Below, one piece after another: positions 25,502 through 34,800 of a DNA stretch of 64,000 bases. How positions within the stretch are numbered: position 1 is the first letter of the stretch; each line of letters begins with the position of its first letter. Position numbers and translations under genes: made by a program. The notes beneath the pieces are model-generated. The model made no database searches and had not been told where the DNA came from. It worked only from the letters and a program-made list of their open reading frames with translations. The stretch is from Olleya marilimosa CAM030 (GTDB lineage Bacteria; Bacteroidota; Bacteroidia; Flavobacteriales; Flavobacteriaceae): positions 248,001 to 312,000 of the forward strand of contig NZ_JADR01000001.1 in NCBI RefSeq assembly GCF_000518485.1, written 5' to 3'.

Positions 25502-28500
25502 ATGAAAAAACTAAATTTAACTATAGCATTATTGCTATTTACCGTATTAAGTTTTGCACAAGTTACTACAGCTAACATTAAAGGACTTATTACTGAAGAC
25601 GCTAATCAACCATTATTTGGTGCCAACGTTGTAGCTGTACATGAACCTACTGGAACAAAGTATGGTGCCATTACAAATATTGATGGTCGTTACAATTTAC
25701 TAAACCTTAGGGTTGGTGGTCCTTACAAAGTATCTATCACTTATGTAGGTTTTCAAGATCAAATTTTTTCTGATGTTTATTTAACATTGGGTAAAACAAC
25801 AAACTTAGATGCGGTTATGAACTCTAGTGAAGTTTCATTAGATGAGGTTGTTATCACAGGTTCATCTTCCGGAACTTTTGGAAGTGATAGAACAGGAGCA
25901 GAAACCAGTGTTGGACGACGTGAATTAACTACGTTACCAACAATTTCTAGATCAGCTTCAGATTTTACAAGGCTAGAGCCTTCATCATCAGGAAACTCTT
26001 TTGGAGGTAGAAACGACCAGTTTAACAACTTTACATTGGATGGAGCAGTATTTAATAATCCATTTGGTTTAGATGCAGCAACTCCTGGAGGTCAAACAGA
26101 CTCGCAACCAATATCTTTAGATGCAATCGATCAAATACAAGTTTCGTTAGCACCTTATGATGTAACATTATCTGGTTTTACAGGTGCAGCAGTTAATGCA
26201 GTAACTAAAAGCGGAACTAATGAGTTTCATGGAACAGTTTATGGTTTTACAAGAAATGAAGACATGACTGGTGGTAAAATACGAGGAGAAGACGTGTTTC
26301 AATCAGATTTAGAGCAAAATCAATACGGAATTAGTATTGGTGGTCCAGTAATTAAAAATAAACTATTCTTTTTTGCAAACTTTGAAAAAGACGAGCGTTC
26401 AGATTTAGGAACAAACGGATTTGCCCCAAATAGAGGTACAGGTGCAATTAACGAGAGTAGAGTAGAACTTGAAGATTTACTGACTGTCCAAAATGCATTA
26501 TTAGATTTAGGATACGATCCAGGAAGATTTGAAGGATTTAATTACGATTCAAACTCTACTAAAGGGTTATTTAAATTAGATTGGAATATCAACGATAATA
26601 ATCGTTTAGCGGTAATTTATAATTTTTTAAATGCCTCTAAAGAAAAACCAGCCCATCCATCTGCATTAGGATTTAGAGGTCCTAATACTAATACACTACA
26701 ATTTGAAAATACAGGTTATGAGATTAATAACAATATACAGTCAGTACAAGTTGAGTTAAACTCTACCTTATCAGGAAATGTGACTAACAAGTTTCAAATG
26801 GGTTATACTCATTTTGATGATTTTAGAGACGCATTATCTTCGCCAGCACCAACTATTACAATAACAGATGGCGGATCTAACTATATTATTGCTGGTCATG
26901 AGCCATTTTCAATTAATAACAGATTAGACCAAAAAGTGTTTCAATTTTCTAACAATTTAAATTATGTAGAAGGTGACCATACGTATACTGTTGGTTTTTC
27001 ATATGAAAAATTTCAGTTTGATAACTCCTTTAATTTAGGTGCTTATGGTGCCCAAGGTGTTTTCTTCCCAACAACAACAATGGATGATTTCCAAAACTTT
27101 GTGGATTCTGGTCAATTACAAAATTTATTTAACGAAGCTGCTGCTGCAGATGCTAGTTTACAAGCCAATGGAGAAGGTGTTGCAGGAGGATTTGCTCTAG
27201 CAGAAACAAATGTTGGACAATTAGCATTTTATTTACAAGATGAATGGAATGTTACAGAAAACTTTAAATTAACCTATGGTGTAAGATTTGACAAACCATT
27301 ATTTTTTGATTCTTCTACTAAAGCACAAGAGGTTATTGACAGAGCATGTTGTTATGCTCCAGGTATTGAGTATATCAATCCAAATACAGGAGAAGGTGTG
27401 TTTTTAGATAACACTAAAATGCCTTCAAACAAAGTATTAATTTCTCCAAGAGTTGGTTTTAATTACGATGTAAAAGGAGATAACAGCTTTCAAGTACGTG
27501 GTGGAACAGGTTTATTTACAGGTCGTTTACCATTTGTATGGTTAGGTAACCAAATTGCTAATCCAGAAGTTTTCTTTTACCAAATGGTAGATCCAGATTT
27601 TAAATTCCCACAAGTATGGAGAACAAATATTGGTACAGATTACAGATTTAAAAACGGTATTATAGCAACAGGAGATATCTCTTATACTAAGGATATTAAT
27701 GGAGCGCATGTACAAAATTGGGGATTACGTAATCCGTCAGGAACACTAAATGCTCCAGGAGACACAAGACCAATTTACACTTCAGGAGACATTATTAATA
27801 ATGCTTATGTATTTACAAACTCAGATAAAGGTCGTGTTTGGAATTTTACAGCTAAAGCACAAAAGACATTTGATAACGGATTGTATACAACTATAGCATA
27901 CAACTATTTAAATTCAAAAGATGTTAACTCAATTGAAGCAGAAATTACAGGTGATGCATTTGCATTTAACCCAGTAGTTGGTAATGCTAACAACGACGTG
28001 TTGTCTTACTCTAAATATGGAGACACACACCGTTTTATTGGTGTAGCAAGTAAAAAGTTTACTTATGGTAAAGACAAGTGGGCTACTACCATCTCTACAT
28101 TTTTTGAATACGCACAAGGTGGACGTTTTAACTACACGTATGGAGGAGATTTAAATGGAGATGGATCTAACTTAAATGATTTATTATATGTTCCAACTTC
28201 TTCAGAGTTACAACAAATGCAATTCTCAGGTGCAGGACAAGCAGAGGCTTTTGAAGCCTTTATACAACAAGATGACTACTTAAGTGATCGTCGTGGTGAT
28301 TATGTAGAGCGTTACGGAGCATTAGCACCATGGAGAGGACGTTGGGATCTTAAATTATTACAAGACTATAAATTTAACGTAGGTGGTGATAATTATAACA
28401 CAATCCAATTTAGTGTTGACATATTAAACTTAGGTAATTTATTAAATAGTGATTGGGGAGTAGTACAACAACCAACATCTGTACAACCAGTTGGTGTAGA

Positions 28501-28618
28501 TGTAGATGCATCTGGTGTGCCAACCTATACATTTACTGGTGTAACCGAAACTTTTTCATACGACACAAGTCTTTTATCAAGATGGCAAGCACAATTTGGA
28601 GTTAGATACATTTTCTAG
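25502..28618 (+). CDS. Oar-like TonB-dependent outer-membrane receptor
   Basis: A large outer-membrane receptor of about 1038 residues. Signal peptide MKKLNLTIALLLFTVLSFAQ is followed by a CarboxypepD_reg/CnaB-like domain (ANIKGLITEDANQPLFGANVV), a TonB plug (GSDRTGAETSVGRRELTTLPTISRSASDF, NQFNNFTLDGAVFNN) and a 22-stranded-type barrel ending in SRWQAQFGVRYIF, the terminal aromatic needed for barrel insertion. This is the Oar-like layout, without a SusD partner next door. I chose the ATG at 25502, not the in-frame ATG at 25472: a -7-like TATTTTTG at 25451-25458 would place the transcript start just before 25472, and only 25502 leaves a normal leader and a short signal peptide. Substrate unknown, probably peptide or protein. 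Confidence 0.9.
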   Translation: MKKLNLTIALLLFTVLSFAQVTTANIKGLITEDANQPLFGANVVAVHEPTGTKYGAITNIDGRYNLLNLRVGGPYKVSITYVGFQDQIFSDVYLTLGKTTNLDAVMNSSEVSLDEVVITGSSSGTFGSDRTGAETSVGRRELTTLPTISRSASDFTRLEPSSSGNSFGGRNDQFNNFTLDGAVFNNPFGLDAATPGGQTDSQPISLDAIDQIQVSLAPYDVTLSGFTGAAVNAVTKSGTNEFHGTVYGFTRNEDMTGGKIRGEDVFQSDLEQNQYGISIGGPVIKNKLFFFANFEKDERSDLGTNGFAPNRGTGAINESRVELEDLLTVQNALLDLGYDPGRFEGFNYDSNSTKGLFKLDWNINDNNRLAVIYNFLNASKEKPAHPSALGFRGPNTNTLQFENTGYEINNNIQSVQVELNSTLSGNVTNKFQMGYTHFDDFRDALSSPAPTITITDGGSNYIIAGHEPFSINNRLDQKVFQFSNNLNYVEGDHTYTVGFSYEKFQFDNSFNLGAYGAQGVFFPTTTMDDFQNFVDSGQLQNLFNEAAAADASLQANGEGVAGGFALAETNVGQLAFYLQDEWNVTENFKLTYGVRFDKPLFFDSSTKAQEVIDRACCYAPGIEYINPNTGEGVFLDNTKMPSNKVLISPRVGFNYDVKGDNSFQVRGGTGLFTGRLPFVWLGNQIANPEVFFYQMVDPDFKFPQVWRTNIGTDYRFKNGIIATGDISYTKDINGAHVQNWGLRNPSGTLNAPGDTRPIYTSGDIINNAYVFTNSDKGRVWNFTAKAQKTFDNGLYTTIAYNYLNSKDVNSIEAEITGDAFAFNPVVGNANNDVLSYSKYGDTHRFIGVASKKFTYGKDKWATTISTFFEYAQGGRFNYTYGGDLNGDGSNLNDLLYVPTSSELQQMQFSGAGQAEAFEAFIQQDDYLSDRRGDYVERYGALAPWRGRWDLKLLQDYKFNVGGDNYNTIQFSVDILNLGNLLNSDWGVVQQPTSVQPVGVDVDASGVPTYTFTGVTETFSYDTSLLSRWQAQFGVRYIF

Positions 28619-28646
28619 TCCATACGTCACAGATATTTTTTAAATT

Positions 28647-28676
28647 TGCGCTCCTTTACAGGAGCGCATTTTTTTT
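28647..28676 (+). terminator. Rho-independent terminator of the TonB-dependent receptor gene
   Basis: Stem TGCGCTCCT / AGGAGCGCA with a 4-base loop and a run of eight T. It lies inside the region that a TTG start at 28646 would make coding, which rules out that start for the next gene. Confidence 0.9.
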
Positions 28677-28705
28677 ACACTAAAAAATACAAAAACCAAT
28701 ACTCA

Positions 28706-29644
28706 ATGAAGTTATTAAATCGCTTTCGCGGAAAGCAAGCCATTAAGCCACTATATTTTTTAATAATTGTAATTAGCTTTATATCGTGCAAGAATAATGA
28801 TAAAAAGTCAACTGTTGTAAATGAAACAGAAGTTACAACACCAACATTAAAACCTTCTGCTTTAATTAGCGCTTTTAAATATTCACCAGACCAAGATGTT
28901 ATTATCAGTGTGCATAGAGGTGGTAAAGGATTAAAAAACTATCCGGAAAACTGCTTAGAAACCTTAAAATACATTAACGATAGCATACCTGCTATTTATG
29001 AAATTGATGTCGCACAAACTAGAGACAATGTATTAGTGCTAATGCATGATAATACTTTAGAGCGCACAACCACAGGGACAGATAGATTAAATAAATATAC
29101 GTTTGAAGAGCTTCAGGCTTTTAATCTACAAGATGATTACGGTAATGAGACTACTTTTAAAATTCCAGCTTTAAAAGACGTTTTAGTATGGGCTAAACAA
29201 AACAACGTTGTGTTAACTCTAGACAAGAAAAAAAGCGTGTCTTTTGATGCTATTGTAGCATTAGTAAAGCAAGTTGAAGCAGAAGATGTATCAATAATTA
29301 TAACTTATGATATGGACCAAGCAACAGAAGCACATAAATTAGCACCTAATTTATTATTATCTGTTTCTGCTAGAAATCAAAAAGAATTGGATTGGTTATT
29401 ACATTCTAACATACCAACTCAAAATATGTTGGCCTTTACAGGTACAAAGTTATCACCAAACGACTTTTATAAAACAGTTCAATCATATGGTATTAAAACT
29501 ATTTTAGGGACTTTGGGTAACTTAGACAAACAAGCCGAAGCTAAAGGAGAAGTGCCATATACCATATGGAAAGACAAAGGAATAGATGTTTTTGCAACAG
29601 ACAGACCATTTGAGGTCGCTAAAGCGTTAAATATTAAGAAATAG
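28706..29644 (+). CDS. Glycerophosphodiester phosphodiesterase family lipoprotein
   Basis: A 312-residue GDPD-family enzyme, expected to cleave glycerophosphodiesters to glycerol-3-phosphate and an alcohol. The signal is that of a lipoprotein (hydrophobic helix then VISFISCKNN). Catalytic TIM-barrel motifs: ISVHRGGKGLKNYPENCLE (His of HR), YEIDVAQTRDNVLVLMHDNTLERTT (Glu/Asp metal ligands and second His), then LTLDKKKS and the C-terminal VFATDRPFEVAKAL. In-frame ATG at 28706 is the start; upstream sequence is a terminator. The n-region contains the palindromic element (NRFRGKQ). DUF6495-like gene follows after six bases. Confidence 0.9.
   Translation: MKLLNRFRGKQAIKPLYFLIIVISFISCKNNDKKSTVVNETEVTTPTLKPSALISAFKYSPDQDVIISVHRGGKGLKNYPENCLETLKYINDSIPAIYEIDVAQTRDNVLVLMHDNTLERTTTGTDRLNKYTFEELQAFNLQDDYGNETTFKIPALKDVLVWAKQNNVVLTLDKKKSVSFDAIVALVKQVEAEDVSIIITYDMDQATEAHKLAPNLLLSVSARNQKELDWLLHSNIPTQNMLAFTGTKLSPNDFYKTVQSYGIKTILGTLGNLDKQAEAKGEVPYTIWKDKGIDVFATDRPFEVAKALNIKK
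28721..28733 (+). repeat. GC-rich palindromic element, copy 2 (inside the GDPD gene)
   Basis: CGCTTTCGCGGAA, extended here to a hairpin GCTTTC-GCG-GAAAGC. It is in frame, encoding RFRGK in the n-region of the signal peptide. Confidence 0.6.
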
Positions 29645-29649
29645 AAAAA

Positions 29650-30117
29650 ATGAAGTATTCTAGACTTACAAAAGAACAATTTGAAGAATTACATAAAGAG
29701 TTTATAAACTTTTTAGCAACACAAACTATTACAGCAGACGAGTGGGAAACTTTAAAAAAGGAAAAACCAGAAGTAGCTGAAGAAGAACTAGATATTTTTA
29801 GTGATTTAGTTTGGGAAGGTGTCTTAAACCAAGTAAATTATGTGGAGCAAATATCTGCACATAACTTACACTTATTTGCTTTTAATGACGACCACATGCA
29901 CGTAATAGGTATCAAGATAGATGGTCCAATAGATGTAACAACACCTGATGGTTTTAATTGGTTGCGCGAAAATTTAATGGACGAGTCAGTAACATTTACA
30001 CAAGGCAAAAAAGACTATTCTGAGGATAAAAACTTAGATAAATTTAAGCTAATACAATCTGGAAGTAATATTACTAAAGGAGAATTATACGAGTACATGA
30101 ATAAGTTAATCAACTAA
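29650..30117 (+). CDS. DUF6495-like cytosolic protein
   Basis: A 155-residue acidic protein with no signal or membrane segment. It starts KYSRLTKEQFEELHKEFINFLATQTITADEW and has IFSDLVWEGVLNQVNYVE followed by YSEDKNLDKFKLIQSGSN. This resembles the Bacteroidota family I know as DUF6495, but that label is from memory. Function unknown. It starts six bases after the GDPD stop, and hisS follows after about 130 bases. Confidence 0.7.
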   Translation: MKYSRLTKEQFEELHKEFINFLATQTITADEWETLKKEKPEVAEEELDIFSDLVWEGVLNQVNYVEQISAHNLHLFAFNDDHMHVIGIKIDGPIDVTTPDGFNWLRENLMDESVTFTQGKKDYSEDKNLDKFKLIQSGSNITKGELYEYMNKLIN

Positions 30118-30244
30118 CTAATTCCTGAAAACACAATAGTCCTTAAAAGAAATTAAAATTAAAACCAGTATTTTTGTTATTCTGTTAAATCTACAGAATA
30201 TTAAAAGTAACACTAAAAAAATCCTTATAATATAAGGAATATAT

Positions 30245-31615
30245 ATGGCACAAAAACCAAGTATACCAAAAGGAACAAGAGATTTTAATCCAGAAGAAGT
30301 TGCAAAACGTAATTACATATTTAGTACTATAAAATCACAATTTCAACGTTTTGGATTTCAGCCAATAGAAACACCAAGCTTTGAAAACTCTGATACCTTA
30401 ATGGGTAAATATGGAGAAGAAGGTGATCGCTTGATTTTTAAAATTTTGAATTCTGGTGACTTTTTATCAAAAGTGGACGAGACATTATATGCTTTAAAGG
30501 ATTCAGGAAAAATAACTCCAAGAATCTCTGAAAAGGCATTGCGTTACGACTTAACAGTACCATTTGCTAGATACGTAGTCCAACATCAAAACGAAATAGA
30601 GTTTCCGTTTAAGCGTTATCAAATGCAACCTGTTTGGCGTGCAGATAGGCCTCAAAAAGGACGTTTTAGAGAGTTTTACCAATGTGATGCAGATGTGGTT
30701 GGTAGTGACAGTTTATGGCAAGAAGTAGAGTTTGTACAACTATATGACAACGTGTTTACAGCTCTAAAGTTAGAAGGTGCTACAATTAAAATTAACAATC
30801 GTAAAATATTATCTGGTATTGCTGAGGTTATTGGAGCAAGTGATAAGCTAATCGATTTTACTGTAGCTTTAGATAAATTAGATAAAATAGGAGAGGATAA
30901 GGTAAAGGAAGAAATGCTTAGTAAAGGTATATCTCAAGAAGGTATAGCTAAGCTTCAACCTTTATTTACTTTAAAGGGTGATTTTGGTACACAAATAGAA
31001 AGCTTAAAATCTATTTTAAATACCTCTGAAGAAGGTCAAAAAGGAATAGAAGAGTTAAGTTTTATTAATGAAGCTATCACTGCATTAGGTTTAAAATCTG
31101 CTAAATTACAATTAGATGTGACCTTAGCTAGAGGATTAAATTATTACACAGGCGCAATATTTGAAGTCTCAGCACCAGAAGGTGTTGCAATGGGATCCAT
31201 TGGTGGAGGAGGTCGTTATGACGATTTAACCGGAATATTTGGTCTTAAAAATGTAAGTGGAGTAGGCATTAGTTTTGGATTAGATCGTATTTATTTAGTT
31301 TTAGAAGAATTAGGACTGTTTCCAGAAACTATTACAAAATCTACAGAAGTATTGTTTATTAACTTTGGAGATAAAGAATCCTTATTTAGCTTAAAAGCAA
31401 TTAAAGCGTTAAGAGAAAACAATATAAATGCCGAGTTGTATCCTGATAGTGCCAAAATGAAAAAGCAAATGAATTATGCCAATAAGCGTAACATACCATA
31501 TGTAGTTTTAGTAGGAGAGGAGGAATTGAAAAATAATCAATTCACTTTAAAAAATATGATTTCAGGAGAACAGGACAAAGTGGATTTAGAGGCTTTAGTT
31601 ACTAAACTGAAATAG
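30245..31615 (+). CDS. hisS: Histidine-tRNA ligase
   Basis: A class II aminoacyl-tRNA synthetase charging tRNA-His. Length is 456 residues. Motifs: GTRDFNPEE at the start, motif 2 [30 protein letters not shown], the His-specific [14 protein letters not shown], and motif 3 [29 protein letters not shown]-terminal anticodon-binding domain follows ([26 protein letters not shown]). A terminator lies about 200 bases downstream. Confidence 0.98.
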   Translation: MAQKPSIPKGTRDFNPEEVAKRNYIFSTIKSQFQRFGFQPIETPSFENSDTLMGKYGEEGDRLIFKILNSGDFLSKVDETLYALKDSGKITPRISEKALRYDLTVPFARYVVQHQNEIEFPFKRYQMQPVWRADRPQKGRFREFYQCDADVVGSDSLWQEVEFVQLYDNVFTALKLEGATIKINNRKILSGIAEVIGASDKLIDFTVALDKLDKIGEDKVKEEMLSKGISQEGIAKLQPLFTLKGDFGTQIESLKSILNTSEEGQKGIEELSFINEAITALGLKSAKLQLDVTLARGLNYYTGAIFEVSAPEGVAMGSIGGGGRYDDLTGIFGLKNVSGVGISFGLDRIYLVLEELGLFPETITKSTEVLFINFGDKESLFSLKAIKALRENNINAELYPDSAKMKKQMNYANKRNIPYVVLVGEEELKNNQFTLKNMISGEQDKVDLEALVTKLK

Positions 31616-31810
31616 TTGTTTATTGGATTTTTCTGCAGAAATAATTATTGATTTCATTCTTAGATTTTCAGGTCAAACCATAAGATGGATTTACTTTTTA
31701 GGAAAAATAAAATACCAAGATTTAAACAATAGTGTCTATAATTATATTTTGTCAGTACTTTTTTTTCTAATTATAATCTTAATTCTAAACATTTAAATAG
31801 TATACAATTA

Positions 31811-31839
31811 AAAAGCCGAAACATATGTTTCGGCTTTTC
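31811..31839. terminator. Bidirectional terminator between hisS and the T9SS cargo gene
   Basis: Perfect palindromic stem AAAAGCCGAAAC / GTTTCGGCTTTT around a short A/T loop; serves both converging transcripts. Confidence 0.85.
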
Positions 31840-31874
31840 TTTTTAGTGAATTATAAAATGATTTGGGGCAATAC

Positions 31875-34800
31875 TTATTCAACTAAAACTTTCTTTGAAA
31901 TTTCACCTTCGCTAGTTTTTAATTTGATGATATAATTTCCAGTACTTAACTCGCCAGAATTTAATTCTATGTAATCTTGTGTGTTTATATCTTTAAAGTT
32001 AGTGATGTGCTGACCTAATATATTGTACAAATTAACAGATGCAATAGTGTTTAACTTAGGATTATTAATAACAATACTTTGAAGGTTGTTAGAGTAATAA
32101 ACGTTTATGTCGTTTGCTAAAATATTATTATCTACACTTAAACTGTTTTGTGGAATGCTAAATACTAATTCAAACCTGTTATTATGTTCTCCTGCAGGTA
32201 AATTAACTATAAAATCTGATTGTCTTAAATCATGATAAGTTGCATTTACAAGATCGTGTAAATAGATGTCTAAACTATTTGGTACATTTTCTAAAGCATC
32301 CAATGTAAGTGTATTATTACCAGCAGTATTTGTAATTAAACTTATTGGTAACACTGTATTTTGATCTATGACGTTTGTACCTTGTATAATGTAGTCATTG
32401 TTATCAATAGTCCAACACATGTCATCCATTTGAGCATCTTTTTTCTCACCATCATAAGCCCAATCATATCCTGGAGTAGCATGACTGTCTTGAGTAACTA
32501 ATAATTGTCTGTGTATTCCGTTAACAGAATTTAACCCTAACCTAATTTTTAATCTTGAGTCAGAATTATAGTTATCTGCGACAGAATTTTCAGCAGACAT
32601 TCTTACAAACACAGAAGACGATCCTTCTTTTTCAAAAACACGTTGGTTATTATTAAATCTTAAAGTACCAGTATTTTCACTTTTAACAAAAAATCCTTGA
32701 GCTACTGGAATGTAACGACCTGGTAATTTGGAAGGTGTACCTCCTGTAGCTACCATAGGATCATTAGTACCATAACTGGCAGCAGGAGTTGCACCTGATA
32801 AATTATAGGTAGCATATCCACCTTGGTATTCCGCAAGTATGTGAGAGCCTCCTCCCCAATGTTCCCAGAAATATAATGTACCAGTCGTTCCACCTGCTCC
32901 TAAGATAGTTGGTGCGTTGTCCATTATAAATTGGTGTGCATCTATTGCAGATGCATAAGGATTACCAATTAAATATTCGTTAGTTGCAGTAATTGGTAAC
33001 GTAATATCACCATTATTTGGCTTTCCTTGTAATACATAATTTTGTTCTAAAGCTACATTACCGCTTGTGTTTGCTACACCTTTCATAGTAAAACCTTCGC
33101 CAATTAGTAAAGATCCTGTACTTCTTACATGTTGCCAATCAGCATAAGCACCAGATTGGTTAGCATACTTCCATATCCAATAATCTGCAATACCAATTGG
33201 TGTTCCAGAAGTACCATTATAACTATTAGTAATAAAGTTGATGTTGGTTGGAGCAGCTGGATTGGTACCATCTTTATAGATTGTTGGTAATGTATAGCTG
33301 TTATTATTTGTAGTAGCATTGCTTGTTCCAACAGGAGATGACCAGTAATTATAAGTATATAAATCCTGAGTACCTTGTTGGTCACGCTCTAAAATTCCTG
33401 AACTTGTAACATCTAAATCACTATTTAATGTTTGAATTAATTGTGATTCGCCTTCTAAATCAATTTTACCGTCTAATTTTAAATAGTGTGTAATAGTTAA
33501 ACCGTTTCCTTGATTTAAACTAGTGTCACCATTAGCAGTTAGCTTATTGCTTTCTACAAATAAACCTAAAACTGTTCTGTTTTGATTATTTCCAGAAGGA
33601 AGTGTGTTGTTGTCTAATGTTAGATTGTGGTTAGTTTTTACAATATTCCAATCAATAGTAATGCTAGGATCTACTATGCTTGCAGTACCAGGCATATATA
33701 ATTCGGCTCCATTTGTCCAAGTGCTATTATTATCCCAACTACCATCATTTGTTGTGTTATATGGTAGAGGAGAGGATTGATATTCTAATGTAAATTGATT
33801 TGGATCTGTAAGGCTACCTCTGTTTCCATTCCCAGAAACATCGTTAAGATGCGTTCCAATATAAGAATTCATGTTGTAATAAGCCTCTAGATTTGACCAA
33901 TCAACAACTTCTATATCATTTTTAGTGATAGTATTTGGTACTACAACACCATTTACAGCAGTTCCTGCTTTTTGTAATTCTTGATTCATAACATATCTTA
34001 ATTGAGTCAAGGTTAATGCTTGGTCCCAAATTCTGATTTCGTCAATATCTCCTTTAAAAAAGTCTAATACATTTAATTTATCAATATAAATTGCACCAAT
34101 AGCAAACTCGGCACCATTAGGTGTTGGGTTGATTATAGTTTTAGAGTTATCTAAAACACCATCTATATAAAGACTAGCAATGTTATTGTCATAGATTACT
34201 GCAACGTGATGCCAAATATCGTTAGGCAAAGTTGTAATAGAGTTTATTCTGTCCGATGGGTTGTTTCCTATAGAAAAACTTACAGTATTATTATCCGTTA
34301 AGAAAAATTTGTAACCATCCACACCATCATTTTTAGCTACTATTGTTTTGTCACTAGATAAGTCATTTGAACCTTCAGGTTTTACCCAAGCCGAAGCTGT
34401 AAAGTCTCCAGCTAGATCTACTTTATTACCTACTAAAGTAAAATTATCCACACCATCAAATCCTAAATGTCTAGATTTAACCTCTTCGTGTGCTACACCA
34501 AAAGTAAAATATTTAGTACCATCAAAATCATAAGTCCCTTCTCTAGTAGCTTGTCCATTAAAAGTGCTTGGATCTAAAAATACCGTTTGTAAGTTGGTTG
34601 TGAAACCAGCGTCATCAGACACAAGCATAACATAAGCATCATTACCTGTTAAAGGAGGTAATCCTGTTAAATCTGTATCAAATACAGATACCTCAACCGT
34701 TCCAATATCATCTCCAGCAGTTTCTACAATTTTCCATTTTCTGTTCATTACATCTGTAATAGTGGTAATAGTAGCAGGTCCTAAACTTACAGTAACAGAA

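Noticed and set aside
28646-28705. TTG start for the GDPD gene adding 20 residues
   Set aside because: The added region is the terminator hairpin of the preceding gene, and the lipoprotein signal begins at the ATG at 28706.
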